Shown: positions 42,521-51,531, numbered from the stretch's first letter. The stretch: 64,000 nucleotides of DNA from Microbulbifer elongatus (GCF_020524885.1 NZ_JAIVKJ010000005.1:62001-126000); one strand, 5' to 3'. Numbers and translations: made by a program. The notes: generated from the letters alone by a model not told the origin.

Positions 42521-42560
42521 AGTATCTATTTAAAAGTACCTATTAACAGTATCTATGCCT
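42521..42560 (+). repeat. Short direct repeats running into the photolyase start codon
   Basis: AGTATCTATT (42521), AGTACCTATT (42535) and AGTATCTATG (42548) repeat at 14- and 13-base spacing, and the last copy contains the photolyase ATG. There is no good Shine-Dalgarno in this gap, so translation may depend on coupling to the upstream gene. Confidence 0.6.
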
Positions 42561-44057
42561 GAAAAAGCCTATCAACGGGGACTGGTGTGGCTGCGCAACG
42601 ACCTGCGCGTTGCCGATAACACGGCCCTGTATCGCGCTGGCAAGGGCTGCAAAGCGGTTGCCGCTATCTTTATTGCCTGCCCGCAAACCTGGCGCAGCCA
42701 TGGTGATGGCGACAATGTTGTGGCCATGCGTCTGCGCAGCCTTCGTCAGCTGCAGGCCGCGCTGGAAAAAAAACATATTCCACTGTACTTCCTCGAGTGC
42801 CCGGAGTTTTCCAATACTCCGGGTCTGCTCTCGCAGATCGTCGAAAAGCTGCAGGTGGATGCGCTATTCGCCAATGCCGAATACCCGGTAAACGAGCTGG
42901 CTCGTGACCAGTCGGTACGGGAGAGGCTGAAACAGCAGGGCGTGCCGGTGGAATATTCGACGGATCGCACCCTGATTCCCCCCGGTAGCCTGACGACGGG
43001 CAGCGGGGATGGTTTTAAGGTGTTTACCCCGTTCAAGCGTGCCTTTATCAGCCAGCATGACAACTCAGGCGAGGCCTTTGCGCCGTTACCCTCACCACGT
43101 GCCCATGGGGCGGACCATGGGGATCAGTGGCCCGAGTGGATTGCGCTCGACGGTAATAGCAATCTGGTGCGGCGGATTCCGGATACGGTGGGGGATTACG
43201 GGCTGGCGCCCGGTGGTGAGAAAAAGGTGCTCGACTGGTCTGCAGGAGAATCGGCCGGTACTCGAGCATTGAAAAATTTCGCTGAAATCATCGGCGATTA
43301 TGCTCGCTGGCGAGATTTCCCGGCGCAGGAGAATACCTCGCGCCTTTCTCCCTACCTGAACTGTGGCGCCGTCTCTGTACGCCAGTGCGTCGCCATGGCT
43401 TTGGCGGAAAACGGCGGCCGCTGGGCGGGTAGTAACGAGGGGGCTTCCACCTGGCTGGATGAGATACTGTGGCGTGAGTTCTATCAGCATCTTGTGGTCA
43501 ACTTTCCGCGCGTATGCCGCAATAAACCTTTTAAGCCTGAAACCGAAAAAGTGCCCTGGTCAAATCGCAGTGAGGACTTTGAGCGCTGGTGCGAGGGCCG
43601 CACCGGTGTGCCGATCGTGGACGCGGCCATGCGGCAGCTGAATCAGACGGGCTGGATGCACAACCGCCTGCGCATGGTGGTTGCCTCCTTCCTGACCAAA
43701 AACCTGCTCACCGATTGGCGTAAAGGGGAACATTACTTTATGCAGCAGCTGGTGGATGCGGACTTTGCGGCCAACAATGGCGGCTGGCAGTGGGCGGCCT
43801 CTACCGGCACCGACGCCGCGCCATATTTTCGTGTATTCAATCCTTATAGCCAGTCCAAGCGGTTTGATCCGGAGGGCGAATTTATTCGCGCCTATGTCCC
43901 GGAGCTGGCATCACTTTCCGACCGGGATATTCACTGCCCGCCACGCGAGGGCACATCCGCGGACCTGTTCGCACAGGATGGATACCCCGCGCCCATCTGT
44001 GATGTGACCGACTCCCGTAAACGGGCAATCGAGGTGTTTGCTAACTTGAAGTCTTAG
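42555..44057 (+). CDS. phrB: Deoxyribodipyrimidine photolyase (class I CPD type)
   Basis: Photolyase uses blue light, FAD and an antenna cofactor to split cyclobutane pyrimidine dimers. The 500-residue protein has the N-terminal antenna domain (RGLVWLRNDLRVADNTAL, about 8-25) and FAD/DNA-binding C-terminal domain. Signatures are TSRLSPYLNCGAVSVRQC, the substrate-binding TGVPIVDAAMRQLNQTGWMHNRLRM, and the FAD motif WQWAASTGTDAAPYFRVFNP. Length is slightly above the usual 470. It forms a probable unit with the DUF523/DUF1722 gene upstream and a DUF2878 gene downstream. Confidence 0.93.
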   Translation: MPEKAYQRGLVWLRNDLRVADNTALYRAGKGCKAVAAIFIACPQTWRSHGDGDNVVAMRLRSLRQLQAALEKKHIPLYFLECPEFSNTPGLLSQIVEKLQVDALFANAEYPVNELARDQSVRERLKQQGVPVEYSTDRTLIPPGSLTTGSGDGFKVFTPFKRAFISQHDNSGEAFAPLPSPRAHGADHGDQWPEWIALDGNSNLVRRIPDTVGDYGLAPGGEKKVLDWSAGESAGTRALKNFAEIIGDYARWRDFPAQENTSRLSPYLNCGAVSVRQCVAMALAENGGRWAGSNEGASTWLDEILWREFYQHLVVNFPRVCRNKPFKPETEKVPWSNRSEDFERWCEGRTGVPIVDAAMRQLNQTGWMHNRLRMVVASFLTKNLLTDWRKGEHYFMQQLVDADFAANNGGWQWAASTGTDAAPYFRVFNPYSQSKRFDPEGEFIRAYVPELASLSDRDIHCPPREGTSADLFAQDGYPAPICDVTDSRKRAIEVFANLKS

Positions 44058-44142
44058 GGAACCTCTGATTTATTCAGTAATCCGGGTTTACCCGGTGTGT
44101 TGCGCTCGCGGTACAGATATCTTTCTGATAAATGAGTCGCTG

Positions 44143-44658
44143 ATGAATTACAAAAAATTGGCCAATTTCACCCTGTTTGTCGCCGGATGGTGGACGGCGC
44201 TGTTATATGGCAATGCTCTGGCACTAATCGCCTTGTTTATCGTGCTGATGCTGCACTTTGTCATGTGGCGGGATATACGGGATATCTTCGTCATCCTCGG
44301 GTTTATCTTTTGTGGATTCGCCGTGGAGTGGGCGTTTATGGAAAGTGATGTGCAGGACTACCGCTCCAATCTCCCTCCTGCCTGGGCGATCTGTATTTGG
44401 GCGATGCTAGCCACCACCATGCGCTACTCCCTTTCCTGGCTGATCAACAAGCCGCTGTGGGCCGCCCTTGTGGGGCTGTTGGTGGCCCCTGCGTTCTATT
44501 TCAACAGTGTGCAGTTTGGCCCCGCGAGCTGGGGGCGGCCGGTGTGGGAATGCCTGTTGGCCATCGCGCTGGTGTGGAGCCTGCTCGCCGCTTTTCTGAG
44601 TGGGATAATGATGCCGTTTATCGAGCAGATGGAATCGGCAGAAAACAGCACCTCCTGA
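44143..44658 (+). CDS. DUF2878 family membrane protein
   Basis: The start at 44143 (MNYKKLANFTLFVAGWW) gives 171 residues with five or six hydrophobic segments. The earlier in-frame Met adds 16 unlikely residues. Signatures such as FAVEWAFMESDVQDYRSNLPPAWAI match the DUF2878 family of inner-membrane proteins, which is often near photolyase or cryptochrome genes. Function is unknown. It follows phrB by 85 bases and is probably cotranscribed. The membrane pattern is clear; the family call is from motif memory. Confidence 0.8.
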   Translation: MNYKKLANFTLFVAGWWTALLYGNALALIALFIVLMLHFVMWRDIRDIFVILGFIFCGFAVEWAFMESDVQDYRSNLPPAWAICIWAMLATTMRYSLSWLINKPLWAALVGLLVAPAFYFNSVQFGPASWGRPVWECLLAIALVWSLLAAFLSGIMMPFIEQMESAENSTS

Positions 44659-44709
44659 GGCGAACGTGCCGCAAAACCCGTCAAATTCAGCCGCTACTGC
44701 TGACCTATA

Positions 44710-44740
44710 CTTGCCACGAAATTTCGCCGTGGCAAGGAGG
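44710..44740 (+). promoter_or_regulatory. Hairpin touching the esterase ribosome-binding site
   Basis: CTTGCCACG pairs with CGTGGCAAG around a nine-base loop (44710-44736). The strong Shine-Dalgarno AAGGAGG occupies 44734-44740, so its first bases are inside the stem. The GTG start follows at 44746. The hairpin could limit ribosome access or act as an mRNA 5' stabiliser. Confidence 0.6.
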
Positions 44741-44745
44741 CCGCA

Positions 44746-46947
44746 GTGTTGTCGACCCGCAAATTATTCCCAATAAGCTTTCACCGCGTGCCTGCACTGA
44801 AAGATGTGCTTTTTCTCGCCATTGGCGCGGTTTTGGGCGCGTCCCACGCCTATGCAGAGGAGCCTCTGTACGGCCGACTGATCGTCTTTGGTGACAGCCT
44901 GTCTGACAACGGCAATGCGGGCGTATTCACCAATGACGACCCCCAGGGTATTTACCCGCGGCAGCCGGCCGCTGCGTTTCTCGCAGACAAACTCGGGCTT
45001 GCCAAGGAAAACTCCTGCTACGGGCTGGGCCCACAGTTTGGCGGTGCCATTCCCTGTGCGCCGGCGGCCGGGAGCGCGGATCAGCAATTGCAGCAGATCG
45101 CCAACTCGGTTCTGACCAACGGCCCCAACTGGGCGGTGGGGGGCAACCGCACTGCCGATGTGCTTCTGGATCTGGTGGGTCCACAGCGCTTCCGTCAGCT
45201 GTTCCCGAGTACCACTGTGGCGGATCACAACACTCTCTCCACCATCCTGCCTGATTCCAGCCGCTGTGGGCAGGATGGTGTGTGCAATCCTGCCGCAGGT
45301 GAAAGCCCGTACCTGTCTACTGCAGAAGTCATTGCGGCGACTTCCGCGTTCAATGACCCGGTGGCCCTGCAGGCGCTGGTGGATGACCCTAACAACAATA
45401 TCACCTTAACCGGCGTTCCATTCGCAACCGGGCAGGGGTACTTGCCACAGAACACCGTCGCGTCAAATGACCTGTATTTGTTGAATGGTGGCGGAAACAA
45501 CATTCTCGATGGTGTGCGCGCCGGCAACCTGAGCCCAATGTCGATGGAGCGTGCCGCGACCTTTCTGGCGGTTGCGGGTAGTGAACTTAAGGCAGCGGGT
45601 GCCAAATATATCGTGATGACAAATGCCCCGAGGATGGGACGCACACCTGCCGTATATGCCCAGGGCCCGGCGGCGGTCAACTACGCCAACTGGGGTTCGG
45701 AACTGTTTAATGACTCCCTGCGCCAGCAAGTTAATGAGGTTGGCAATATCCTGTTGCTGGACCTGGAAGGGGTAGTAGAGCTGTTGATTCAGGATCCGGC
45801 AGCATTTGGCCTTGCCGCAATAAACCAGAGTGCGTTCTGTTATACCAACTGCGCCAATCCCCACCCGGTATACGGCGCCAACGGCAGTGATCCCAATGCA
45901 GACCTGCTGGTGTTTTACGACGGTATTCATCCCACGCTGGTGGGGCAGCGGATGCTCGCGGACTATTACTACGAGACGCTGACCGCGGCAGTGAGCTTTG
46001 GTGTGCTGCCTGATCTCGGCTATCAGAATACCCGCCAGCACCAGGTCAATATTGATCACCACCTGATTTCCCAGCGCTATCGGGATCCTTTTACCACCGT
46101 GTTCTTTGGCGCCAGCGTTGGTTACTCGGAACTCGGAACAGGACCGGCCATCAATGATGAAGGGGTGGCCTGGGACGGTTTCCTGGGGATGAGCTTTGCG
46201 GGTTTCGAGCATCTGGAGTGGGGCCTGGGTATGTCCTACGGCGGCAGTGAATACGAGCCCGATAACCTGCTGCTCAGGTCGCGCAATTTCAATGTCAGTG
46301 CGTTCGCACGCTGGGACGACGGCTTCTGGTTCGTCGATGGCGGCCTCGGGTTTTCCGACATCCAGTACGACGATGTGCAACGCACCATTGCGATCGGTGA
46401 TACCTTCCGCCGCCGGCTGGACGGCGACACCGATGGCGAGGGCTATAACATTTTCCTGCGCGCAGGCTACGACGCCACCCGTAACCTGGACAGCCAGATG
46501 GGGCCTTTTGTGGCTGTGGAGTGGACCGAGATTGATGTGAACGGATTTGTCGAAGACTCCGACACACCCTACACCTACGCGGATAAATTTGGTTTCCCCC
46601 AGGATCCGCTCGCCCTCCGGGTATTTGGACAGGATCGGGAGTATTTGCGATATCGAGGTGGCTTCTTCTACAACTGTCCGGAGTCCGCTGAGCATCAGTG
46701 GTTTGGCGAAGTCTGGCTGGAAAACACCAGCGGTGACGACTTCGCCGACCTCGGTATTGGAGTCAAATCCATTCGTAGCAATTGGGCGCGACTACCCTCG
46801 TACCGCAGCGAAAAGGCCGGTTTCTTCCAGAGTGGCGTGGGCGCTATGGTGGGGGTGAGCATCAATGAAAAGCTGCGGGTAGCGGCGGATGTACTGGTGC
46901 GCCCGGATGATACAGTGGGGGGGCTGAGCCTGAATTATCGTTTCTGA
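44746..46947 (+). CDS. Autotransporter GDSL esterase/lipase (EstA type)
   Basis: The 733-residue protein starts at GTG 44746 behind AAGGAGG. It has an N-terminal signal (LFLAIGAVLGASHAYA) and a GDSL hydrolase passenger. The nucleophile Ser lies in VFGDSLSDNGN (about residue 51), with a catalytic Asp-His in DGIHPTLVGQ (about 390). A C-terminal autotransporter beta-barrel of about 290 residues ends in the aromatic residue Phe (LSLNYRF). Extra cysteines in the passenger (ENSCYG; CGQDGVC; CYTNC) suggest disulfides, uncommon in autotransporters. It should be displayed on the outer membrane and hydrolyse esters. It is somewhat longer than Pseudomonas EstA (about 646). Confidence 0.92.
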   Translation: MLSTRKLFPISFHRVPALKDVLFLAIGAVLGASHAYAEEPLYGRLIVFGDSLSDNGNAGVFTNDDPQGIYPRQPAAAFLADKLGLAKENSCYGLGPQFGGAIPCAPAAGSADQQLQQIANSVLTNGPNWAVGGNRTADVLLDLVGPQRFRQLFPSTTVADHNTLSTILPDSSRCGQDGVCNPAAGESPYLSTAEVIAATSAFNDPVALQALVDDPNNNITLTGVPFATGQGYLPQNTVASNDLYLLNGGGNNILDGVRAGNLSPMSMERAATFLAVAGSELKAAGAKYIVMTNAPRMGRTPAVYAQGPAAVNYANWGSELFNDSLRQQVNEVGNILLLDLEGVVELLIQDPAAFGLAAINQSAFCYTNCANPHPVYGANGSDPNADLLVFYDGIHPTLVGQRMLADYYYETLTAAVSFGVLPDLGYQNTRQHQVNIDHHLISQRYRDPFTTVFFGASVGYSELGTGPAINDEGVAWDGFLGMSFAGFEHLEWGLGMSYGGSEYEPDNLLLRSRNFNVSAFARWDDGFWFVDGGLGFSDIQYDDVQRTIAIGDTFRRRLDGDTDGEGYNIFLRAGYDATRNLDSQMGPFVAVEWTEIDVNGFVEDSDTPYTYADKFGFPQDPLALRVFGQDREYLRYRGGFFYNCPESAEHQWFGEVWLENTSGDDFADLGIGVKSIRSNWARLPSYRSEKAGFFQSGVGAMVGVSINEKLRVAADVLVRPDDTVGGLSLNYRF

Positions 46948-46990
46948 GTCCTGTTTGTCTGAGCCCGGCGTTTCTCGGTTATGGATGTGA

Positions 46991-47009
46991 TGCCGCATTT
47001 TCTGCGGCA
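46991..47009 (+). terminator. Hairpin after the esterase gene
   Basis: TGCCGCA pairs with TGCGGCA around TTTTC, 43 bases beyond the stop codon. There is no T-tract after it, so activity as a terminator is uncertain. Confidence 0.45.
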
Positions 47010-47112
47010 TTCGCGGTTAAAATATCCGCCTGCTGCGAAAACGGTCACCTCGAAGCGATATGGATTACCTCGCCGGTTGTTACCTTATGGTTATCAATAA
47101 CAACCGCGAAAG

Positions 47113-48318
47113 ATGGACCCGAAGATGTACACTCCGCGATTCAGCAAACAGAGTCAGGCCCTCCACTCCGCCGATGCCGATGTCTGGGCGGTCAGTGACC
47201 GCGCCCACGCCTTGGCCGACAAAGGTGAAGATGTCATCTTCCTGTGCGTCGGAGATCCCAATTTCGACACCCCCGAGCCCATCCTCGACTATGCCCGCGC
47301 CCGTCTGGGCGTGGGGCGCACCCACTACTCTCCGGCCGCTGGCGAGCTGGTGTTGCGCCGTGCCATTGCCGATATTGAAAGCAAGGTGAGCCCCCACCCC
47401 TGTGACCCGGACGACGTTGTGGTCTTTCCCGGCGGAACTAACGCGATTTACGCTGTGCTGTCCTGCCTGCTCAATCCGGGCGAGCAGATAATCATCCCCG
47501 AGCCCATGTACATCGGCTATGTGCCCATTACCGATGCGCTGCAGTTGGATGTGAAAAAAGTCTCCTGCCCGGCGGACCAGGGTTTTGCCTTTGATATCGA
47601 GACGATCAAGCAGGCCGTGACCGAAGAAACACGGGTGGTAATGATCAACACCCCGGTGAATCCCACTGGCGCCATGGCCACCCCGGAGCAGCTGCGAGAG
47701 CTGGCCGCATACTGTCGTGAGCGCAATGTGTGGCTTATCTCCGACGAAATGTATTCCATGATTACCTTCGCCCGCCGCCACACCTCCCTGCGCAGCGCGG
47801 CGGAGCACCTGGACAATGTGATCGTAATCGACGGCCTGTCCAAGTCCCATGCCATGAGTGGTTGGCGCCTGGGTTGGGCGGTAGCCCAAGGTGAGCTGGT
47901 TGAGCGATTGATCGAGTACGCCGGCGCCACCATATTTGGTGTACCGCAATTTATTCAGGAAGCAGCGGCCTTCGCGCTGGAGTTTGATACCTACTTCGTC
48001 AAGCAGATGCGCGATGCCTACGAAAAGCGTCGCGACCTGATTGTCGAGCGCATTGGCAGGATTCCGGGATTGAGCTGCTACTCTCCGGAAGCGGGTATGT
48101 TTGTGATGGTTGACGTATCGGCGGTGGCCAATGATGGCGAAGCCTTTGCCGGCGCACTGCTGGATGCCGAGCGCGTCTCGGTACTGCCGGGCAAGCCGTT
48201 TGGCCCAAGTGCCGTCAACCACGTACGCCTTACCCTGGCGGCGGATGAGGCGGAACTGTCCCGTGCACTGGACCGTATCGAGCGGTTTGTTACCGGCGAC
48301 TGCCTGAAGGCCGGGTAG
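47113..48318 (+). CDS. PLP-dependent class I/II aminotransferase
   Basis: The 401-residue protein is a fold-type I aminotransferase. It shows the substrate/PLP motifs VGDPNFDTP, PGGTNAIYAV, INTPVNPTGA, ISDEMYS and the PLP lysine in DGLSKSHAMSGWRLGWA, with the late Arg in NHVRLTLA. It resembles arginine:pyruvate transaminase (AruH)-type and aspartate-aminotransferase-like enzymes. The amino donor cannot be fixed from sequence. It is followed by an Lrp/AsnC regulator in the same direction, which may control it. The start at 47113 could also be 47125. Confidence 0.9.
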   Translation: MDPKMYTPRFSKQSQALHSADADVWAVSDRAHALADKGEDVIFLCVGDPNFDTPEPILDYARARLGVGRTHYSPAAGELVLRRAIADIESKVSPHPCDPDDVVVFPGGTNAIYAVLSCLLNPGEQIIIPEPMYIGYVPITDALQLDVKKVSCPADQGFAFDIETIKQAVTEETRVVMINTPVNPTGAMATPEQLRELAAYCRERNVWLISDEMYSMITFARRHTSLRSAAEHLDNVIVIDGLSKSHAMSGWRLGWAVAQGELVERLIEYAGATIFGVPQFIQEAAAFALEFDTYFVKQMRDAYEKRRDLIVERIGRIPGLSCYSPEAGMFVMVDVSAVANDGEAFAGALLDAERVSVLPGKPFGPSAVNHVRLTLAADEAELSRALDRIERFVTGDCLKAG

Positions 48319-48452
48319 TATTAGCAGGGTAGCGGCGAGGCTGTTAGTGCAACTTATCACCACTACTTCTCGTCGCGTGTTCCCGAAACAAGGGTTTCCC
48401 GCTATGCTGCGTGAAACCTGACCCTTACAAAATATTCAGTCGAAGAACTGCT

Positions 48453-48929
48453 GTGAAAATCGATCGTCACAATCTGAAAATCCTGGAAGTCCTGCAGACC
48501 AATGCCCGCATCAGCAACCTGAACCTGGCGGACGAAATTGGGCTGTCTGAAAGTGCCTGCCTGGCGCGGGTGAAAAAACTCACCAGTGAAAAGTTTATTC
48601 GCGAGTTTCAGGCGGAAGTAAACCTGGAAAAGGTGCGCCACGCGGAGTTCTACGTAAACGTGGCTCTGAAGCGCCAGGATTCTAAAACCAGCGAAAGTTT
48701 TCGCCGCGCGATTAACAAGATCAAACAGATCGTGTCCTGCGTAAAAATGTCGGGCGAGTTCGACTATATGCTGCGGTTTGTGTGTCCGGATGCGGCGGAC
48801 TTTAACCGCGTGTCCGAACAGTTGCTGGCGGACGAGGATGCGGCCATCACCCGTATGACGTCGCACCTGGTGATCGAAAAAACCAAGCCGTTTACCGGCT
48901 ATCCACTGGAATTATTGTTCCAGGATTAG
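48453..48929 (+). CDS. Lrp/AsnC family transcriptional regulator
   Basis: The GTG at 48453 (VKIDRHNLKILEVLQTNAR) gives 158 residues and matches the standard Lrp N-terminus. A GTG 42 bases upstream would add 14 odd residues. It has a winged helix-turn-helix (about 5-60; ADEIGLSESACLARVKKL) and an Lrp-type RAM ligand domain (about 68-150; VKMSGEFDYMLRFVCPD). Such proteins respond to amino acids. Position 134 bases behind an aminotransferase on the same strand suggests it senses or controls that enzyme's substrate. Confidence 0.9.
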   Translation: MKIDRHNLKILEVLQTNARISNLNLADEIGLSESACLARVKKLTSEKFIREFQAEVNLEKVRHAEFYVNVALKRQDSKTSESFRRAINKIKQIVSCVKMSGEFDYMLRFVCPDAADFNRVSEQLLADEDAAITRMTSHLVIEKTKPFTGYPLELLFQD

Positions 48930-48953
48930 TCTTATGCTTGCCTGAATATTGGG

Positions 48954-49967
48954 TTAGACCACCAGGGCAATAGTGCGGTCAATCAGCCACCAGGCCGACA
49001 ATCCGCCCACCAGATAGGCAACCGGTAGCGCAGAGGCTGCGGTGGCGGTGGTGCCGGTGCGAACTTCCCACAACTGCACCGGTTTTACCCGGCGCAGCAT
49101 GTACATCAATCCAGCCACTGCCGCGATAAAGGCCAGTTGTCCCACCTCGACGCCAATATTGAATAGTCCAAGCGATAGCGGAATCGCGTGCTCCGGCACC
49201 CCGATTTCCGATAGCGCACCGGCGAACCCGAGTCCGTGCAGTAGTCCGAAGCCAAACGCCACTATCCAGGGTTTGCGGATTGCCAGGGTTTTGCGCCCCT
49301 CCAGCTTGTGCAGTATTTCAGTGGCAATAAAGACGATACTGAGGGCAATCACCGCTTCTACCGGGGCCTGGGGAACGGCGACAATTCCGAGTACGGCCAG
49401 CGCCAGGGTGATGCTGTGAGCCAGGGTGAACGCGGTGATCGTGGCAACCAGCTGGCGCCCGCCACTGACCAGCACTACCAGCGCCAGCACAAACAGCAGG
49501 TGGTCAATCCCCAGCAAAATATGTTCAATACCGAGCACAAAGTAGGTGCCGGCGATTTCGATGATCCCAGCCCGGTCTTCCACCACCAGCCGTGTGCGAT
49601 CCGGAAGCATACGGCTCACCTGTTCCCGTCCGTCCAGCCAGCTGATACGCACCAGTGCGTCGGTCATTGTGTTGGCGAGACCGTCTATGGCGATGGTGCT
49701 GCCGACTAATGCCTGCGGATGAGAAATCTCCCAGCGCTCAACGTAATAGCCCCCGACCAGCTGCGCACTGGGAAGGCTGCGTTCGAGCGTATTTTCGTCA
49801 AACTGTACATAGAGGGAGAGGCGCATGTCCCCCCTGGAAGGAACTCTCCAGGTGACGTCAAACTGTTCCGGCGCCGTCTGTATCACACTGAGGGACGCCG
49901 GGCGCAGCTCATGGGCGAATGCAATAGCGGAAAAGAGCAGGGCAGTGAAGAGTAGAAGGATTCTCAT
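48954..49967 (-). CDS. HupE/UreJ family membrane protein
   Basis: The 337-residue protein has a signal peptide and a periplasmic N-terminal domain (about 20-135). The HupE/UreJ membrane domain follows with about six or seven segments. Its hallmark is the repeated His/Asp motif LGIEHILLGIDHLLF, followed by TLAHSITL and GLLHGLGFA. HupE/UreJ proteins are linked to nickel/cobalt uptake beside hydrogenase or urease, but this extended form occurs without either, and none is present here. Its start overlaps the parvulin gene stop by four bases, indicating coupling. Confidence 0.88.
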   Translation of the reverse strand: MRILLLFTALLFSAIAFAHELRPASLSVIQTAPEQFDVTWRVPSRGDMRLSLYVQFDENTLERSLPSAQLVGGYYVERWEISHPQALVGSTIAIDGLANTMTDALVRISWLDGREQVSRMLPDRTRLVVEDRAGIIEIAGTYFVLGIEHILLGIDHLLFVLALVVLVSGGRQLVATITAFTLAHSITLALAVLGIVAVPQAPVEAVIALSIVFIATEILHKLEGRKTLAIRKPWIVAFGFGLLHGLGFAGALSEIGVPEHAIPLSLGLFNIGVEVGQLAFIAAVAGLMYMLRRVKPVQLWEVRTGTTATAASALPVAYLVGGLSAWWLIDRTIALVV

Positions 49968-50815
49968 TGGTCGGCGATCTCCTCACTGGTAACCGGCTCC
50001 GCAATTTGTATCCGGTAATTTGCCCGCAAAGTCTCGTACTGGGTCTGCAGAACATTTTGCTGCTCTACCTGCTGCCAATCCCGTAGTACGTCTGCCCTGA
50101 CCTCCGAAAACTCGGCCTGGTGACGTGGCTTTGCGTCGGAGATCCGCACCAGGTGCTCTCCATACGCTGAGGTCAGCGGGCCGCTCCACTCGCCGGTTTC
50201 CAGCTCGAGAAACTGCAGGGAAAAGTCGCTGCCAAATAGTCGGTCAATGCGCTCACTGCTGATGTCTTCAAAGCGGTATTGCAGCAAGTTGTTGTCGCTG
50301 AGTGATTGGGGATCCTGGCCCGCGGTGAGTTTGGTGAGAATAATGCGTGCGTCTTCGGCGACCTCGGTGCGCTTGTCGCTGTCGAGGAAGACCTGTTCGA
50401 AGGTGTAGCGGGCGGGCTGGGTATATTTGTCGATATTGGCGTCGTAGTAACTTTTCAGCACCTGATCCGCCGGCTCGATGGCGTCTACCAGATCTTTTGC
50501 CAGAAACTCCATCTTCATCCGCATCCGTCGGCGGACCACTGTGTCGTTTTCATCCAGCCCCATTTTTACCGCTTCGCGGTACAGCACCTCTTCGCGTACA
50601 TAGTCATCAATCAGCCCCTGTAGCTCGTCAGGCCCCGGGGGGCGCTGCCAGCCTCGTTCAAATATGTTGGAAAGATGCTGGATACGGTTCTGGGTAATGA
50701 CGATGTCCTCGCTATCCTTTGGACCGCCGCCCTGAAACAGCCCGTTGATCACGAATAGCATGGCGCCAATAGTGGCGAATTGAACGCTGGGATCCTTGAT
50801 CCAGTGCAGATTCAT
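49964..50815 (-). CDS. Membrane-anchored parvulin-type peptidyl-prolyl isomerase
   Basis: The 283-residue protein has an N-terminal membrane anchor (about 12-28), a SurA-N-like helical region (LIDDYVREEVLYREAVKMGLDENDTVVRRRMRMKMEFLA) and a C-terminal parvulin/rotamase-like domain (about 135-245). GEWSGPLTSAYGEHLVRISD is the usual strand pair. It probably assists folding of exported proteins on the periplasmic side. It is translationally coupled to the HupE/UreJ gene, a pairing seen in several gammaproteobacteria, so that membrane protein may be its client. Confidence 0.88.
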   Translation of the reverse strand: MNLHWIKDPSVQFATIGAMLFVINGLFQGGGPKDSEDIVITQNRIQHLSNIFERGWQRPPGPDELQGLIDDYVREEVLYREAVKMGLDENDTVVRRRMRMKMEFLAKDLVDAIEPADQVLKSYYDANIDKYTQPARYTFEQVFLDSDKRTEVAEDARIILTKLTAGQDPQSLSDNNLLQYRFEDISSERIDRLFGSDFSLQFLELETGEWSGPLTSAYGEHLVRISDAKPRHQAEFSEVRADVLRDWQQVEQQNVLQTQYETLRANYRIQIAEPVTSEEIADQ

Positions 50816-51213
50816 TCACGAACTCCGATTTATGCTTTTATGGCGATGGCTCGCTAAGAAAGAATTCCTATGCCAGATGAGGATAGTTCAAGAACGGGAA
50901 CTTACCCCCGCAGTTCGCTCTGCTCAGCGTCAGGTGGCGTGTTTTTCGTTTTATTGTGAACAGGTGGTGATGAGAGTGTGTTCGGAGAGTTGGATCACTC
51001 AAGCTCGCTCGATATAGTTGGGCGTTGTCGTCAGACAATTTTGCATGTGGAGGTATCTTGCGCCCATATGGCGTGGCTATAATTTTTTGCGTGTGGGTGG
51101 CGGGTTGTTGTTGCCGGCGAGGGGATGGCGAGAGAACCGCCAGAGGCTTTTGCTGCCCTCCATTCCAGGCCTTCTGCAGAGTGCTGTAACCGATTGATCA
51201 AAAAGGCGTAAAT
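50816..51213. other. Divergent intergenic region
   Basis: About 400 bases lie between the parvulin start and the cytochrome start, with no recognisable gene or strong hairpin. A run of T/G-rich sequence (TAGTTGGGCGTTGTCGTC...) and an AT patch (TATAATTTTTTGCG, 51077-51090) are candidate promoter material for the cytochrome. Confidence 0.35.
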
Positions 51214-51531
51214 ATGAAACCAATGATCCACACCTCGGCCTGTATCTTGCTGGCCGCTGTTACCGCGAGTGTTTCGGGCATCGCACTGTCAGACTCGGTG
51301 GAAGAAAAATATCAAAGGGCCTGCCATGTCTGCCACGCGACCGGTGTCGCCAACGCGCCCAAGGTGCATGATCCGGAGGCCTGGAAGCCACGTCTCGACA
51401 AGGGAATGGATGCACTGGTGGAGTCCATAAAAAATGGACTGAACGCCATGCCGCCGGGCGGTATGTGTGCGGACTGCACGGATGAAGACTACAAGGCGCT
51501 GATCAAGTACATGTCCACCCCGAAGGGTTGA
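51214..51531 (+). CDS. Cytochrome c5-type monohaem cytochrome
   Basis: The 105-residue protein has a signal peptide (about 1-26), a single haem motif CHVCH (about 37-41) and a Met ligand in LNAMPPGGMC. A second cysteine pair (CADC) is typical of cytochrome c5 and forms its small disulfide loop. The mature protein of about 80 residues acts as a small soluble or peripheral electron carrier in the periplasm. It is monocistronic. Class assignment is firm, partner unknown. Confidence 0.9.
   Translation: MKPMIHTSACILLAAVTASVSGIALSDSVEEKYQRACHVCHATGVANAPKVHDPEAWKPRLDKGMDALVESIKNGLNAMPPGGMCADCTDEDYKALIKYMSTPKG

Noticed and set aside
45463-46695. Minus-strand frame inside the autotransporter gene
   Set aside because: It is antisense to a continuous GDSL-autotransporter gene, has no domain and is a codon-bias shadow.
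47080-48363. Minus-strand open frame longer than the aminotransferase gene it covers
   Set aside because: The plus strand has all class I aminotransferase motifs in order. The antisense frame has none and no ribosome site.
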